Below are positions 57,830-64,000 of a stretch of DNA of 64,000 bases, one piece after another; within the stretch, counting starts at the first letter, position 1, and the number at the start of each line of letters is the position of its first letter. Made by a program: the position numbers and the translations under genes. The DNA is taken from positions 1,733,001 to 1,797,000 of the forward strand of contig NC_014816.1 of the NCBI RefSeq assembly GCF_000175215.2. The letters run 5' to 3'. The DNA is from Asticcacaulis excentricus CB 48 (GTDB taxonomy: Bacteria > Pseudomonadota > Alphaproteobacteria > Caulobacterales > Caulobacteraceae). The notes below the pieces were generated by a model. The model was not told the origin of the DNA and did no database searches. It was given only the letters and a program-made list of their open reading frames with translations.

Positions 57830-58549
57830 TTACTCCGCTCCGGCCATTGCCGCCTCAAGAGCCGGTGCATTGGTACGCCACGTATCGCCGATATGATCCG
57901 CCACCGGGTCAGTGAAGATATATTCCTCACCCGCTTGCAGACCCTCAACTATGCGTTTGGCCGCGGTTTCCGGCGTTGCCTTTTGCATAGGAATATCGCG
58001 CGCCAGATCGGTGTCGATTGGACCGGGGAATATACCCAGCACCTTGACGCCCGTGCCTTTCAGGCCCGCCCGCGCCGACTGCGTGACCGACAACAATGCC
58101 GCCTTGGACGCCGAATAGCCGCCCAAAGACGCAGCGGCGACAAGGCCCACGACGCTTATGACATTGGCAATCGTACCTGAGCCCTTGGCAACCAGCTTCG
58201 GCGCAAACGCGCGCATGACCCGCAGTGTCCCATAGAGGTTGGTGTCGAAATCGGCAGCGACCACGTCCAGCGGGCTGTTAAGCACGTCCGAAAACACCGC
58301 CGTTCCGGCATTGTTGACCACAATATCGACATCCCCCGCCGCTTCGGCGACAGCGGTCACTTGAGCTTCATTGGTAATATCAAGCGCCAGCGGCACGACA
58401 CGCGGGTCCGCAAAATCCGGCAGAGAGGCGGGGTTACGCGCCGCGGCATAGACCTTTTTGACGTCGTGGGTGAGCAGTGCGCGCACCGTGGCGGCACCAA
58501 TGCCGCGATTGGCACCGGTAACGAGAATGACTTGGTTGGAGAGGGACAT
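57830..58549 (-). CDS. Short-chain dehydrogenase
   Basis: A 239-residue classical SDR. TGANRGIGAAT at residues 11-21 binds NAD(P)H; NNAG, the serine strand, and YSASK with Tyr and Lys of the catalytic triad follow; PGPIDTDLA is the flexible loop. The substrate is unknown. It is divergent from a TetR regulator, and two palindromic operators lie between, so it is likely the repressed target. Start is ATG at 58549. Confidence 0.93.
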   Translation of the reverse strand: MSLSNQVILVTGANRGIGAATVRALLTHDVKKVYAAARNPASLPDFADPRVVPLALDITNEAQVTAVAEAAGDVDIVVNNAGTAVFSDVLNSPLDVVAADFDTNLYGTLRVMRAFAPKLVAKGSGTIANVISVVGLVAAASLGGYSASKAALLSVTQSARAGLKGTGVKVLGIFPGPIDTDLARDIPMQKATPETAAKRIVEGLQAGEEYIFTDPVADHIGDTWRTNAPALEAAMAGAE

Positions 58550-58578
58550 AACAGGCTCCTAGGTTTCATGCTTAAAAA

Positions 58579-58625
58579 GTAAACAGATCTGTTTACATGT
58601 CGCCGATGTAAACCGATCTGTTTAC
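58579..58625. promoter_or_regulatory. Tandem TetR operators
   Basis: Two 18-base palindromes, GTAAACAGATCTGTTTAC (58579-58596, perfect) and GTAAACCGATCTGTTTAC (58608-58625, one mismatch), 29 bases centre to centre, lie between the divergent SDR and TetR genes. Two dimers could bind and silence both promoters. Confidence 0.92.
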
Positions 58626-58705
58626 TTTTGCAAGCCGGCAGGCTATAATTTTTGCTCACCGGCCACTCCACAAGCTTCCCGCCCCTTGCTGTTAAAAGCC
58701 CTCTC

Positions 58706-59272
58706 ATGACCAAACCGCAAAAAAAACAGGATATTATCAACCACGCTTTTGAGCTGTTCTATGATCACGGCTTCGGTCTGGGCGTCGATACGCTGATGGC
58801 CGATACCGGCATTTCCAAACGCACCCTGTATAAATACTTCCCGTCCAAGGAGGCGCTGATCGCCGAACTGGTCGATCACTACCGCGAACAATCCCTTCCG
58901 CAACTGCGCGCCGGGGTCGAAGCGCTGAGCCCCGATCCGAAGGGGCGCCTGATGGCCCTGTTCGATCTGCGCCAGAGCCTGTTTGCCAGAGGTTGTTTCC
59001 GTGGTTGTCTGGCCATCTCGGCGCGTCAGGAATTTGGCGGCCGTCAGCCGGAAATTGAGGCCGCCGCCACAGCCATGTTCGCCGATATGCACGCCCTCGT
59101 CCGTGAACTGAGCGCCCTTTCCGGCCATGCAAACCCCGACGCTCTGACCGATCAGGCGATGGTGCTGTTCAATGGCGCGGTTGTCGCCGCTCAGGCGACG
59201 CGCAACCCGGCCCCCTTCGACACGGCCAAGTCGGTGCTGCGGGTCTTGTTAGGCACAGATACCGCGTCCTAA
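58706..59272 (+). CDS. TetR family transcriptional regulator
   Basis: A 188-residue regulator. The helix-turn-helix reads GLGVDTLMADTGISKRTLYKYFPSKEAL, nearly the family consensus. The ligand-binding C-terminal helices begin near residue 50; a cysteine-rich ARGCFRGCLA stretch may matter in sensing. The ATG at 58706 begins the N-terminal helix; an ATG at 58652 would run through promoter sequence. It probably represses itself and the divergent SDR through the two palindromes. Confidence 0.93.
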   Translation: MTKPQKKQDIINHAFELFYDHGFGLGVDTLMADTGISKRTLYKYFPSKEALIAELVDHYREQSLPQLRAGVEALSPDPKGRLMALFDLRQSLFARGCFRGCLAISARQEFGGRQPEIEAAATAMFADMHALVRELSALSGHANPDALTDQAMVLFNGAVVAAQATRNPAPFDTAKSVLRVLLGTDTAS

Positions 59273-59344
59273 GCGCCACACTTGCCTTTATACACGCGCC
59301 CCGCGCTTGACCTTCTCGTCCTGCTCCCCTACCCCGACACTGTG

Positions 59345-59503
59345 CAGACGGTGCCGCAGAGATGCGGCTTAAAAGGGAAGCAGGTGCAAGGCCTGCGCTG
59401 TCCCCGCAACTGTAAGCGTCGAGTGTTCCGCCATATGCCACTGGTTGTCTTTGTACCGGGAAGGCGGCGAAACGCGCCTGAGACGCGAGTCAGGAGACCT
59501 GCC
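59345..59503 (+). ncRNA. Cobalamin riboswitch
   Basis: Contains, in order, the start hairpin with AAAAGGGAAGC, GGTGCAAGGCCTGCGCTG, the B12-box-like CCCCGCAACTGTAAGC, GCCACTGG, GGCGGCGAAACGC, and GACGCGAGTCAGGAGACCTGCC. All are diagnostic of the AdoCbl riboswitch. It precedes the BtuB-type receptor gene, which it should repress when cobalamin is plentiful. About 210 bases separate it from the likely start codon, longer than usual, because a palindromic element is inserted. Confidence 0.97.
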
Positions 59504-59565
59504 CCTGCTGTCGTCCTTCGCGTGGTCGGGGTGTGCCACAAGAGCGGATAAGCCTTTGAGCGCTT

Positions 59566-59649
59566 GCCGAAAGTGTGACGCACTTTTCGGATGAAAAAGC
59601 GCTTTAACCAAAATCTAGAGCATGGTTTCGATGCAATCGAAATGCGCTC
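59566..59649. repeat. Palindromic extragenic element in the btuB leader
   Basis: Two hairpins in about 85 bases. The first pairs CCGAAAGTG (59567-59575) with CACTTTTCGG (59581-59590); the second TTTCGAT (59626-59632) with ATCGAAA (59636-59642), flanked by GAGC/GCTC. The style recalls mosaic intergenic elements widespread in Rhizobiales and relatives. Only one copy is in the window, so copy number elsewhere is unknown. Confidence 0.55.
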
Positions 59650-59715
59650 TGACAAAGGCCTTCCTCAGAGACGATTCGTTGTGCGCGCCGGTCCGTCCGG
59701 GGCGCTCGTCCTGTT

Positions 59716-61563
59716 GTGAATAGGCATAAGATCTTGAAAACCTTCTTTTGCGGCGTCGCGTTTGCCGCCTTCCTCACCTCGCCTGCGCTGGCCGAAGACG
59801 CCCCGCAAGAGGTGGTCGTCACCCTGACCCGCGAACCCGTGGCCTTGTCAAAGGTGGGGCAGAGTGTCAGCACGTTTGATGCCGCCGCCATAGAACGCAG
59901 TCAATTGGTCTTTCTTAAAGACCTGATCGCCCTCACCCCGTCCGTCTCTATCGCTCAGACCGGCGGTCACGGTCAGGCCGGCACGGCACGCTTTCGCGGC
60001 GCCGAAAGCGACCGCAGCCTGTTTATCGTCGATGGCGTGAAGCTGGGCGACCCGTCGATGATAGGAGGCGGGCTAAACCTCGGATTGCTGGCGCTTAACG
60101 ATGCCGTGCGTGTGGAAATCCTGCGCGGCCCGCTGTCGACCCTGTGGGGCTCTCAGGCCATCGGCGGTGTGGTGTCGGTGACGACCCGCATGCCCCAGGC
60201 CCCTTTTGAGGCGCAAGGCTCCATCGAAGGCCTGGATGAATACGTTGTAGGCAAGGCCGGTATCGGCGGCAAGACGGGCCCTTTGAGTTGGCGTCTAGCG
60301 GCGTCGTATATCGACGATGACGGCGTGTCGTCGCTGCGCGGAGCGGCGGAAAAGGACGGCTTTACGCAGAAGCACCTCAACACCTATCTGCACTACGCCT
60401 TGAGCGACACATCAGGCCTGCGCGCCCGTCTGGCCCGCACCGAAAGCGAGTACGATTTCGACGGCTATAATGCGGCGTTCCAACTGGCCGATACCCGAGA
60501 CACCGGTTTTCAGAACGAAAATCTGGCCAGCCTCGGCTATTACACGCAAGCCTTTGGCAGCGCGCTGAAGCAGACCTTCACCCTCAGCTACAGCACGACG
60601 AAGCGTTCCACCTCTGACCTCGCAAATGCCACCACCTATCCGTTCGAAGGGCGTCAGACCAGCTTCGATTACACCGGAGCTCTGGCCCTGTCGGAGTCGT
60701 CCAAACTCGTCTTCGGCGCGTCGAGCGAGCGCTCGCAAGCTATTGCCTCTGGTCTAAACAAGCGCGTCACCCTCAATGGCCTGTTTGCGCAACTGCGTCA
60801 GGAGGTGACGCAGGCCCTGACAGTGAACGCCAGCCTGCGCTATGATGATCATTCGGTCTTTGGGGGCAACTCCATCGCTCAGGTAGCCATCGCCTACGCT
60901 CTGTCGCCGTCTTTGGTACTGCGCAGCAGCCTCGGTCAGGGTTTCAAGTCCCCCAGCCTGTATCAGCTCTATGACGGCTGGTCAGGCAATCTCAAGCTCA
61001 AGCCCGAGGAAGCGACCAATCTCGACGTCGGCGTCGATTATCACGGTACCAACGACAGCCGTCTCGGCGTGTCGCTGTTCGGGCGTAAGACCGACAATCA
61101 GATCGACTATGACATGTCGTCCTTCCTCTATGGCAATATCGCCCGCACCAAGGCCTATGGTATCGAATTGGATGGCGAGACGAATCTGACAGCGAACGTG
61201 CGCCTGTCGGGCAACTACAGCCACATCGTCGCCCGCGACGATGCCCCGAGCAGCGCGACCTTCCGCAACGATCTGGGCCGTGCACCCCGTCATCTGGCCA
61301 ATGCCAGCATTGAATGGCAGGCAACGGACGCCCTCGAACTGGGGGCCTCGCTACGCTATGCGGGTAAGTCGTTCGAGAATATCTACAATACCCGTCGACT
61401 AAACGCCTACACACTGCTCGATCTGCGCGCCAGCTATGCGCTGAATGAAACGATGACGCTGGTCGCGCGCGTCGAAAACGCTACGGACGAAGACTATGAG
61501 ACCGCCGCCAACTACGGCTCCGTCGGTCGCCGACTGTGGCTGGGCCTGCGCGCTAAATATTGA
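59716..61563 (+). CDS. btuB: TonB-dependent cobalamin receptor (BtuB-like)
   Basis: A 615-residue outer-membrane receptor. Signal peptide to about ALAEDAP; TonB box VVVTL; plug domain with FRGAESDRSLFIVDGVKLGD and VEILRGPLSTLWGSQAIGGVV; then 22 predicted barrel strands, ending with an aromatic LRAKY. The cobalamin riboswitch upstream supports B12 uptake. The start is taken as GTG at 59716; a TTG at 59734 giving MKTFFCGVAFAA is also good. A terminator follows. No btuF/CD genes are adjacent. Confidence 0.93.
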   Translation: MNRHKILKTFFCGVAFAAFLTSPALAEDAPQEVVVTLTREPVALSKVGQSVSTFDAAAIERSQLVFLKDLIALTPSVSIAQTGGHGQAGTARFRGAESDRSLFIVDGVKLGDPSMIGGGLNLGLLALNDAVRVEILRGPLSTLWGSQAIGGVVSVTTRMPQAPFEAQGSIEGLDEYVVGKAGIGGKTGPLSWRLAASYIDDDGVSSLRGAAEKDGFTQKHLNTYLHYALSDTSGLRARLARTESEYDFDGYNAAFQLADTRDTGFQNENLASLGYYTQAFGSALKQTFTLSYSTTKRSTSDLANATTYPFEGRQTSFDYTGALALSESSKLVFGASSERSQAIASGLNKRVTLNGLFAQLRQEVTQALTVNASLRYDDHSVFGGNSIAQVAIAYALSPSLVLRSSLGQGFKSPSLYQLYDGWSGNLKLKPEEATNLDVGVDYHGTNDSRLGVSLFGRKTDNQIDYDMSSFLYGNIARTKAYGIELDGETNLTANVRLSGNYSHIVARDDAPSSATFRNDLGRAPRHLANASIEWQATDALELGASLRYAGKSFENIYNTRRLNAYTLLDLRASYALNETMTLVARVENATDEDYETAANYGSVGRRLWLGLRAKY

Positions 61564-61570
61564 CTGAAAG

Positions 61571-61602
61571 AAAGGCCCGGCAGCTAACGTCGGGCCTTTT
61601 TG
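61571..61602 (+). terminator. Terminator of btuB
   Basis: Stem AAAGGCCCG (61571-61579) with CGGGCCTTT (61591-61599), then T-run. The stop codon of the convergent gene lies within the loop. Confidence 0.85.
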
Positions 61603-62129
61603 AACTGTTTCTTCTTGTAGCGTTTCTGAGCGTGATAGAGTGCCATATCGGCCACATCGAGGTCTGTCGGGAACGGTCCGCCCCCCTCGTCGTGATATTG
61701 CCCGTCCCACGGCTCAGGGCACAGGGCATATTGAAAAGGACGGACATCCGCACGGGTTCGACCGCAGACCGTACAATGGTTGGGTATGCTGGCCGTTGAC
61801 CAGCGGTTCCACGTATTCTTGATCAGAGACAGTTCACAGCGCGGGCAACGATAGCTGGAACCTATAAAAAAGAGGCACAGGCCTGCGGCAAAAGCCACTG
61901 CGTCCCAAATTAGGTCCACATCGCCAAACAGATATCTCAGCGCCAGATTCAAAATCACACCAACGGCGGCAACCCAGATGTTTGCCATAAGACCAACGAT
62001 TACAGCGCCGCCAGACAGCAGAAACATCCACAGACCGTTCATTCCACCAACCCACACCGTCTGTAACAGAGAGTTCGAGATCAGAAAGAACCCCGTGAAC
62101 GAGAATCCGATCGTCCATACAAAGCGCAT
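61584..62129 (-). CDS. Membrane protein with C-terminal zinc ribbon
   Basis: A 181-residue protein with three or four spans (residues about 5-95), then a cytosolic part with CPRC and CTVC pairs 25 residues apart, a zinc-ribbon arrangement, and a basic tail (KRYKKKQFKKARR). No family recognised. It is convergent with btuB, its stop lies inside the btuB terminator, and it is divergent from the aminopeptidase gene by 81 bases. Confidence 0.75.
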   Translation of the reverse strand: MRFVWTIGFSFTGFFLISNSLLQTVWVGGMNGLWMFLLSGGAVIVGLMANIWVAAVGVILNLALRYLFGDVDLIWDAVAFAAGLCLFFIGSSYRCPRCELSLIKNTWNRWSTASIPNHCTVCGRTRADVRPFQYALCPEPWDGQYHDEGGGPFPTDLDVADMALYHAQKRYKKKQFKKARR

Positions 62130-62210
62130 AATCCACCCCTCATAAACTCATGATTTGAAACCAAATCACGCAGGGCTATATAGAGGCAACTGATTTCCAG
62201 AGGCCCCACC

Positions 62211-64000
62211 ATGACCGCCGATACCGCCCACACCTTTCAGACCTACAGCGTCACCACCCATCCGTCGCAGGGCGTGACCAACGTCGCTGCATTGCGCGCG
62301 CAGTTTGCCGGTCTCGGTATCGACGGCTTTATCGTCCCGCACGAGGACGAGCATCAGAACGAATATCTGCCTGATGCCAATGAACGTCTGGCGTGGGTAT
62401 CGGGCTTTACCGGCTCAGCCGGTGCGGCCCTGATCCTTAAGGACAAAGCCATCCTGTTTGCCGATGGCCGCTACACCCTGCAATCGCGCGAACAGACTGA
62501 TCCTTCGGTGTTCGAGGTCGTCGATTTCACCGCTACGGCTATCGCCGAACAGATCGCGTCTCAGCCGCGCGGCAGCGTCATCGGCTTTGATCCGCGCCTG
62601 CACAGCCCGGCGGCGCTCAAGGCGCTGCAACAGGCGGCTACCCGCGTCGGCCTCAACCTGAAAGCCGTCGATCCCAACCCTATCGACCTCGCCTGGGGCG
62701 CGGCGCGCCCGGCCCAGCCGATGACGCCGGTGGTGCCGCAGCCTCTGCAATTTGCCGGGGTGGCGTCAGGCGACAAGCGCGCCAAACTCGCCGAAAGCCT
62801 ACGCCAGAAGGGCGTTGCTGCGGCCCTGATCACGGCGCCGTCGTCTATCGCGTGGCTATTCAATGTGCGCGGCGGTGACGTCATCCGCTCGCCCCTGCCA
62901 CTGGCCCAGGCCCTGCTCAAGGCCGATGGCACGGCGGAGCTGTTCCTCGAACCGGCCAAGGTGACGGAAGGTCTGGGCGAATGGCTGGGCAATGAGGTGG
63001 CGCTGAAAACGCCCACGGACATCCCCGCGGCGCTAACGGCTTTATCCGGTCAGGGCATATTGGTTGATCCCAACTGGTCCTCGGCCTGGTGGGTGGAAGC
63101 CATCGAAGGGGCCGGGGCCAGCGCCGTTGCGGGCGATGATCCTTGCCTTATCCCGCGCGCCTGCAAAAACGCGGCAGAGATCGCCGGGACCACCGAAGCC
63201 CATATCCGCGACGGGGCCATCCTCAGCGAATTTCTCTACTGGGTGGCCACCGAGGCGCAGACCGCCCTGCCCTCCGAAATCGAAGTGGCGCAAAAGCTGG
63301 AGAGCCTACGCATCGCGTCGGGTTTGGTGAAGGACCTCAGCTTCGACACCATTTCCGGCTTCGGCCCGCACGGGGCCCTGCCGCATTACCGCGTCACCGA
63401 ACAGAGCAATATACGCATTAAGCCGGGCAATCTGCTGCTGGTCGACTCCGGCGGGCAATATGTTGATGGTACCACCGATGTCACCCGGACCATCGCCATT
63501 GGCACGCCAAACGCCGAACACAAACGCATGTTCACTCTGGTGCTCAAGGGGCATATTGCACTGGCCACCATTCGCTTCCCGGCGGGCACAACCGGCACGC
63601 ATCTCGACGTGCTGGCGCGGCAGTTCCTGTGGAACGCCGGCTTTGACTACGACCACGGCACGGGCCACGGCGTCGGCGTCTATCTGGGGGTGCACGAAGG
63701 CCCGCAGCGCATCGCCAAGGCGCTCAATGCCTATGCCCTGCAACCCGGCATGATCGTTTCCAACGAGCCGGGCTTCTATAAGGCCGGTGACTTCGGTATC
63801 CGTATCGAGAACCTGCAATACATCACCGACGCTGCCCCCATTGCCGGGGGTGAACGCCCGATGCTTGGTTTCAAGAACCTGACCTGGGCACCGATTGACC
63901 GCAGCCTGATCGAGGTGTCGCTGCTGACCGAGGCCGAGCGCCGCTATATAGATGATTACCATGCCGAGGTGCTGCGTCTGCTGTCGCCGCGCGTAAAGCC
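62211..64000 (+). CDS. pepP: Xaa-Pro aminopeptidase (aminopeptidase P), 3' end missing
   Basis: At least 596 codons are in the window and no stop appears before the edge, so only a few residues may be missing. The N-terminal creatinase-like domains contain GIDGFIVPHEDEHQNEY and SGFTGSAG; the metal site has DSGGQYVDGTTDVTRT, GTGHGVGVYLGVHEGP, and NEPGFYKAGDFGIRIEN. It removes N-terminal residues ahead of proline, using two metal ions. The ATG at 62211 follows AGAGGCCCC, a weak site. The eukaryotic-type three-domain layout is usual in alphaproteobacteria. Confidence 0.93.
   Translation, partial: MTADTAHTFQTYSVTTHPSQGVTNVAALRAQFAGLGIDGFIVPHEDEHQNEYLPDANERLAWVSGFTGSAGAALILKDKAILFADGRYTLQSREQTDPSVFEVVDFTATAIAEQIASQPRGSVIGFDPRLHSPAALKALQQAATRVGLNLKAVDPNPIDLAWGAARPAQPMTPVVPQPLQFAGVASGDKRAKLAESLRQKGVAAALITAPSSIAWLFNVRGGDVIRSPLPLAQALLKADGTAELFLEPAKVTEGLGEWLGNEVALKTPTDIPAALTALSGQGILVDPNWSSAWWVEAIEGAGASAVAGDDPCLIPRACKNAAEIAGTTEAHIRDGAILSEFLYWVATEAQTALPSEIEVAQKLESLRIASGLVKDLSFDTISGFGPHGALPHYRVTEQSNIRIKPGNLLLVDSGGQYVDGTTDVTRTIAIGTPNAEHKRMFTLVLKGHIALATIRFPAGTTGTHLDVLARQFLWNAGFDYDHGTGHGVGVYLGVHEGPQRIAKALNAYALQPGMIVSNEPGFYKAGDFGIRIENLQYITDAAPIAGGERPMLGFKNLTWAPIDRSLIEVSLLTEAERRYIDDYHAEVLRLLSPRVK

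Overview
The window looks like a chromosomal segment of an alphaproteobacterium of the Caulobacteraceae, probably near Asticcacaulis, Brevundimonas or Caulobacter. The reasons are the overlapping zauP-zapA pair known from Caulobacter, the mreB-mreC-mreD-mrdA-rodA order, a GTTC-N7-GTTC LexA box of the alphaproteobacterial type, a moderately GC-rich base composition (judged by eye, not computed), and frequent GTG, TTG and near-leaderless starts. Genus is inferred; no 16S gene is present. I see no prophage, insertion sequence, CRISPR array or rRNA operon. This is dense core-genome territory with a few accessory genes.

Layout. 0-5 kb: a truncated gene, an acyltransferase, a Nudix hydrolase, a 26-residue membrane ORF overlapping a pteridine-reductase-like SDR, then a polyprenyl diphosphate synthase divergent from a TrmN6-like methyltransferase. 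5-10 kb: clpB behind a heat-shock promoter, a MarR regulator behind a perfect inverted repeat, and infC with an apparent AUU start. 10-18 kb: a glycosyltransferase, a hydrolase, a gamma-glutamyltransferase, a Y-family DNA polymerase under a LexA box and a divergent MFS exporter. 18-24 kb: tRNA-Arg(ACG), a chemoreceptor, a leucine-rich-repeat protein kinase, a lipoprotein gamma-glutamyltransferase and a sirtuin.

24-31 kb holds the rod-shape operon (mreB, mreC, mreD, mrdA, rodA plus one unknown gene at its 3' end), all on the minus strand. 31-39 kb: yebC, ymdB, the folate cyclo-ligase and terC, with a yybP-ykoY-type manganese riboswitch and its own promoter ahead of terC; then a structured non-coding stretch, a GH3 beta-glucosidase, and zapA/zauP. 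In many proteobacteria zapA, the 6S RNA gene and the cyclo-ligase gene are neighbours, so this stretch is the natural place to look for 6S RNA. 39-51 kb is central carbon metabolism (tkt, gap, pgk, fba) interrupted by cspA, two rRNA-modification genes and an EF-hand protein divergent from a two-component system; it ends with a small heat-shock protein behind a heat-shock promoter.

51-64 kb: a WYL-domain regulator, cystathionine beta-lyase divergent from a sulfate ABC importer operon (both sulfur metabolism), a TetR/SDR divergent pair sharing two palindromic operators, a cobalamin riboswitch followed by a palindromic extragenic element and the BtuB-type receptor it should control, a zinc-ribbon membrane protein, and an aminopeptidase P gene cut by the window end.

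The most useful observations are regulatory: two riboswitches, a LexA box almost touching a start codon, two matching heat-shock promoters, two clear repressor operators, and the AUU start of infC. No wholly new biological system is evident; the LRR-kinase fusion, the structured region near 35.5 kb and the EF-hand/two-component pair are the best candidates for something undescribed.
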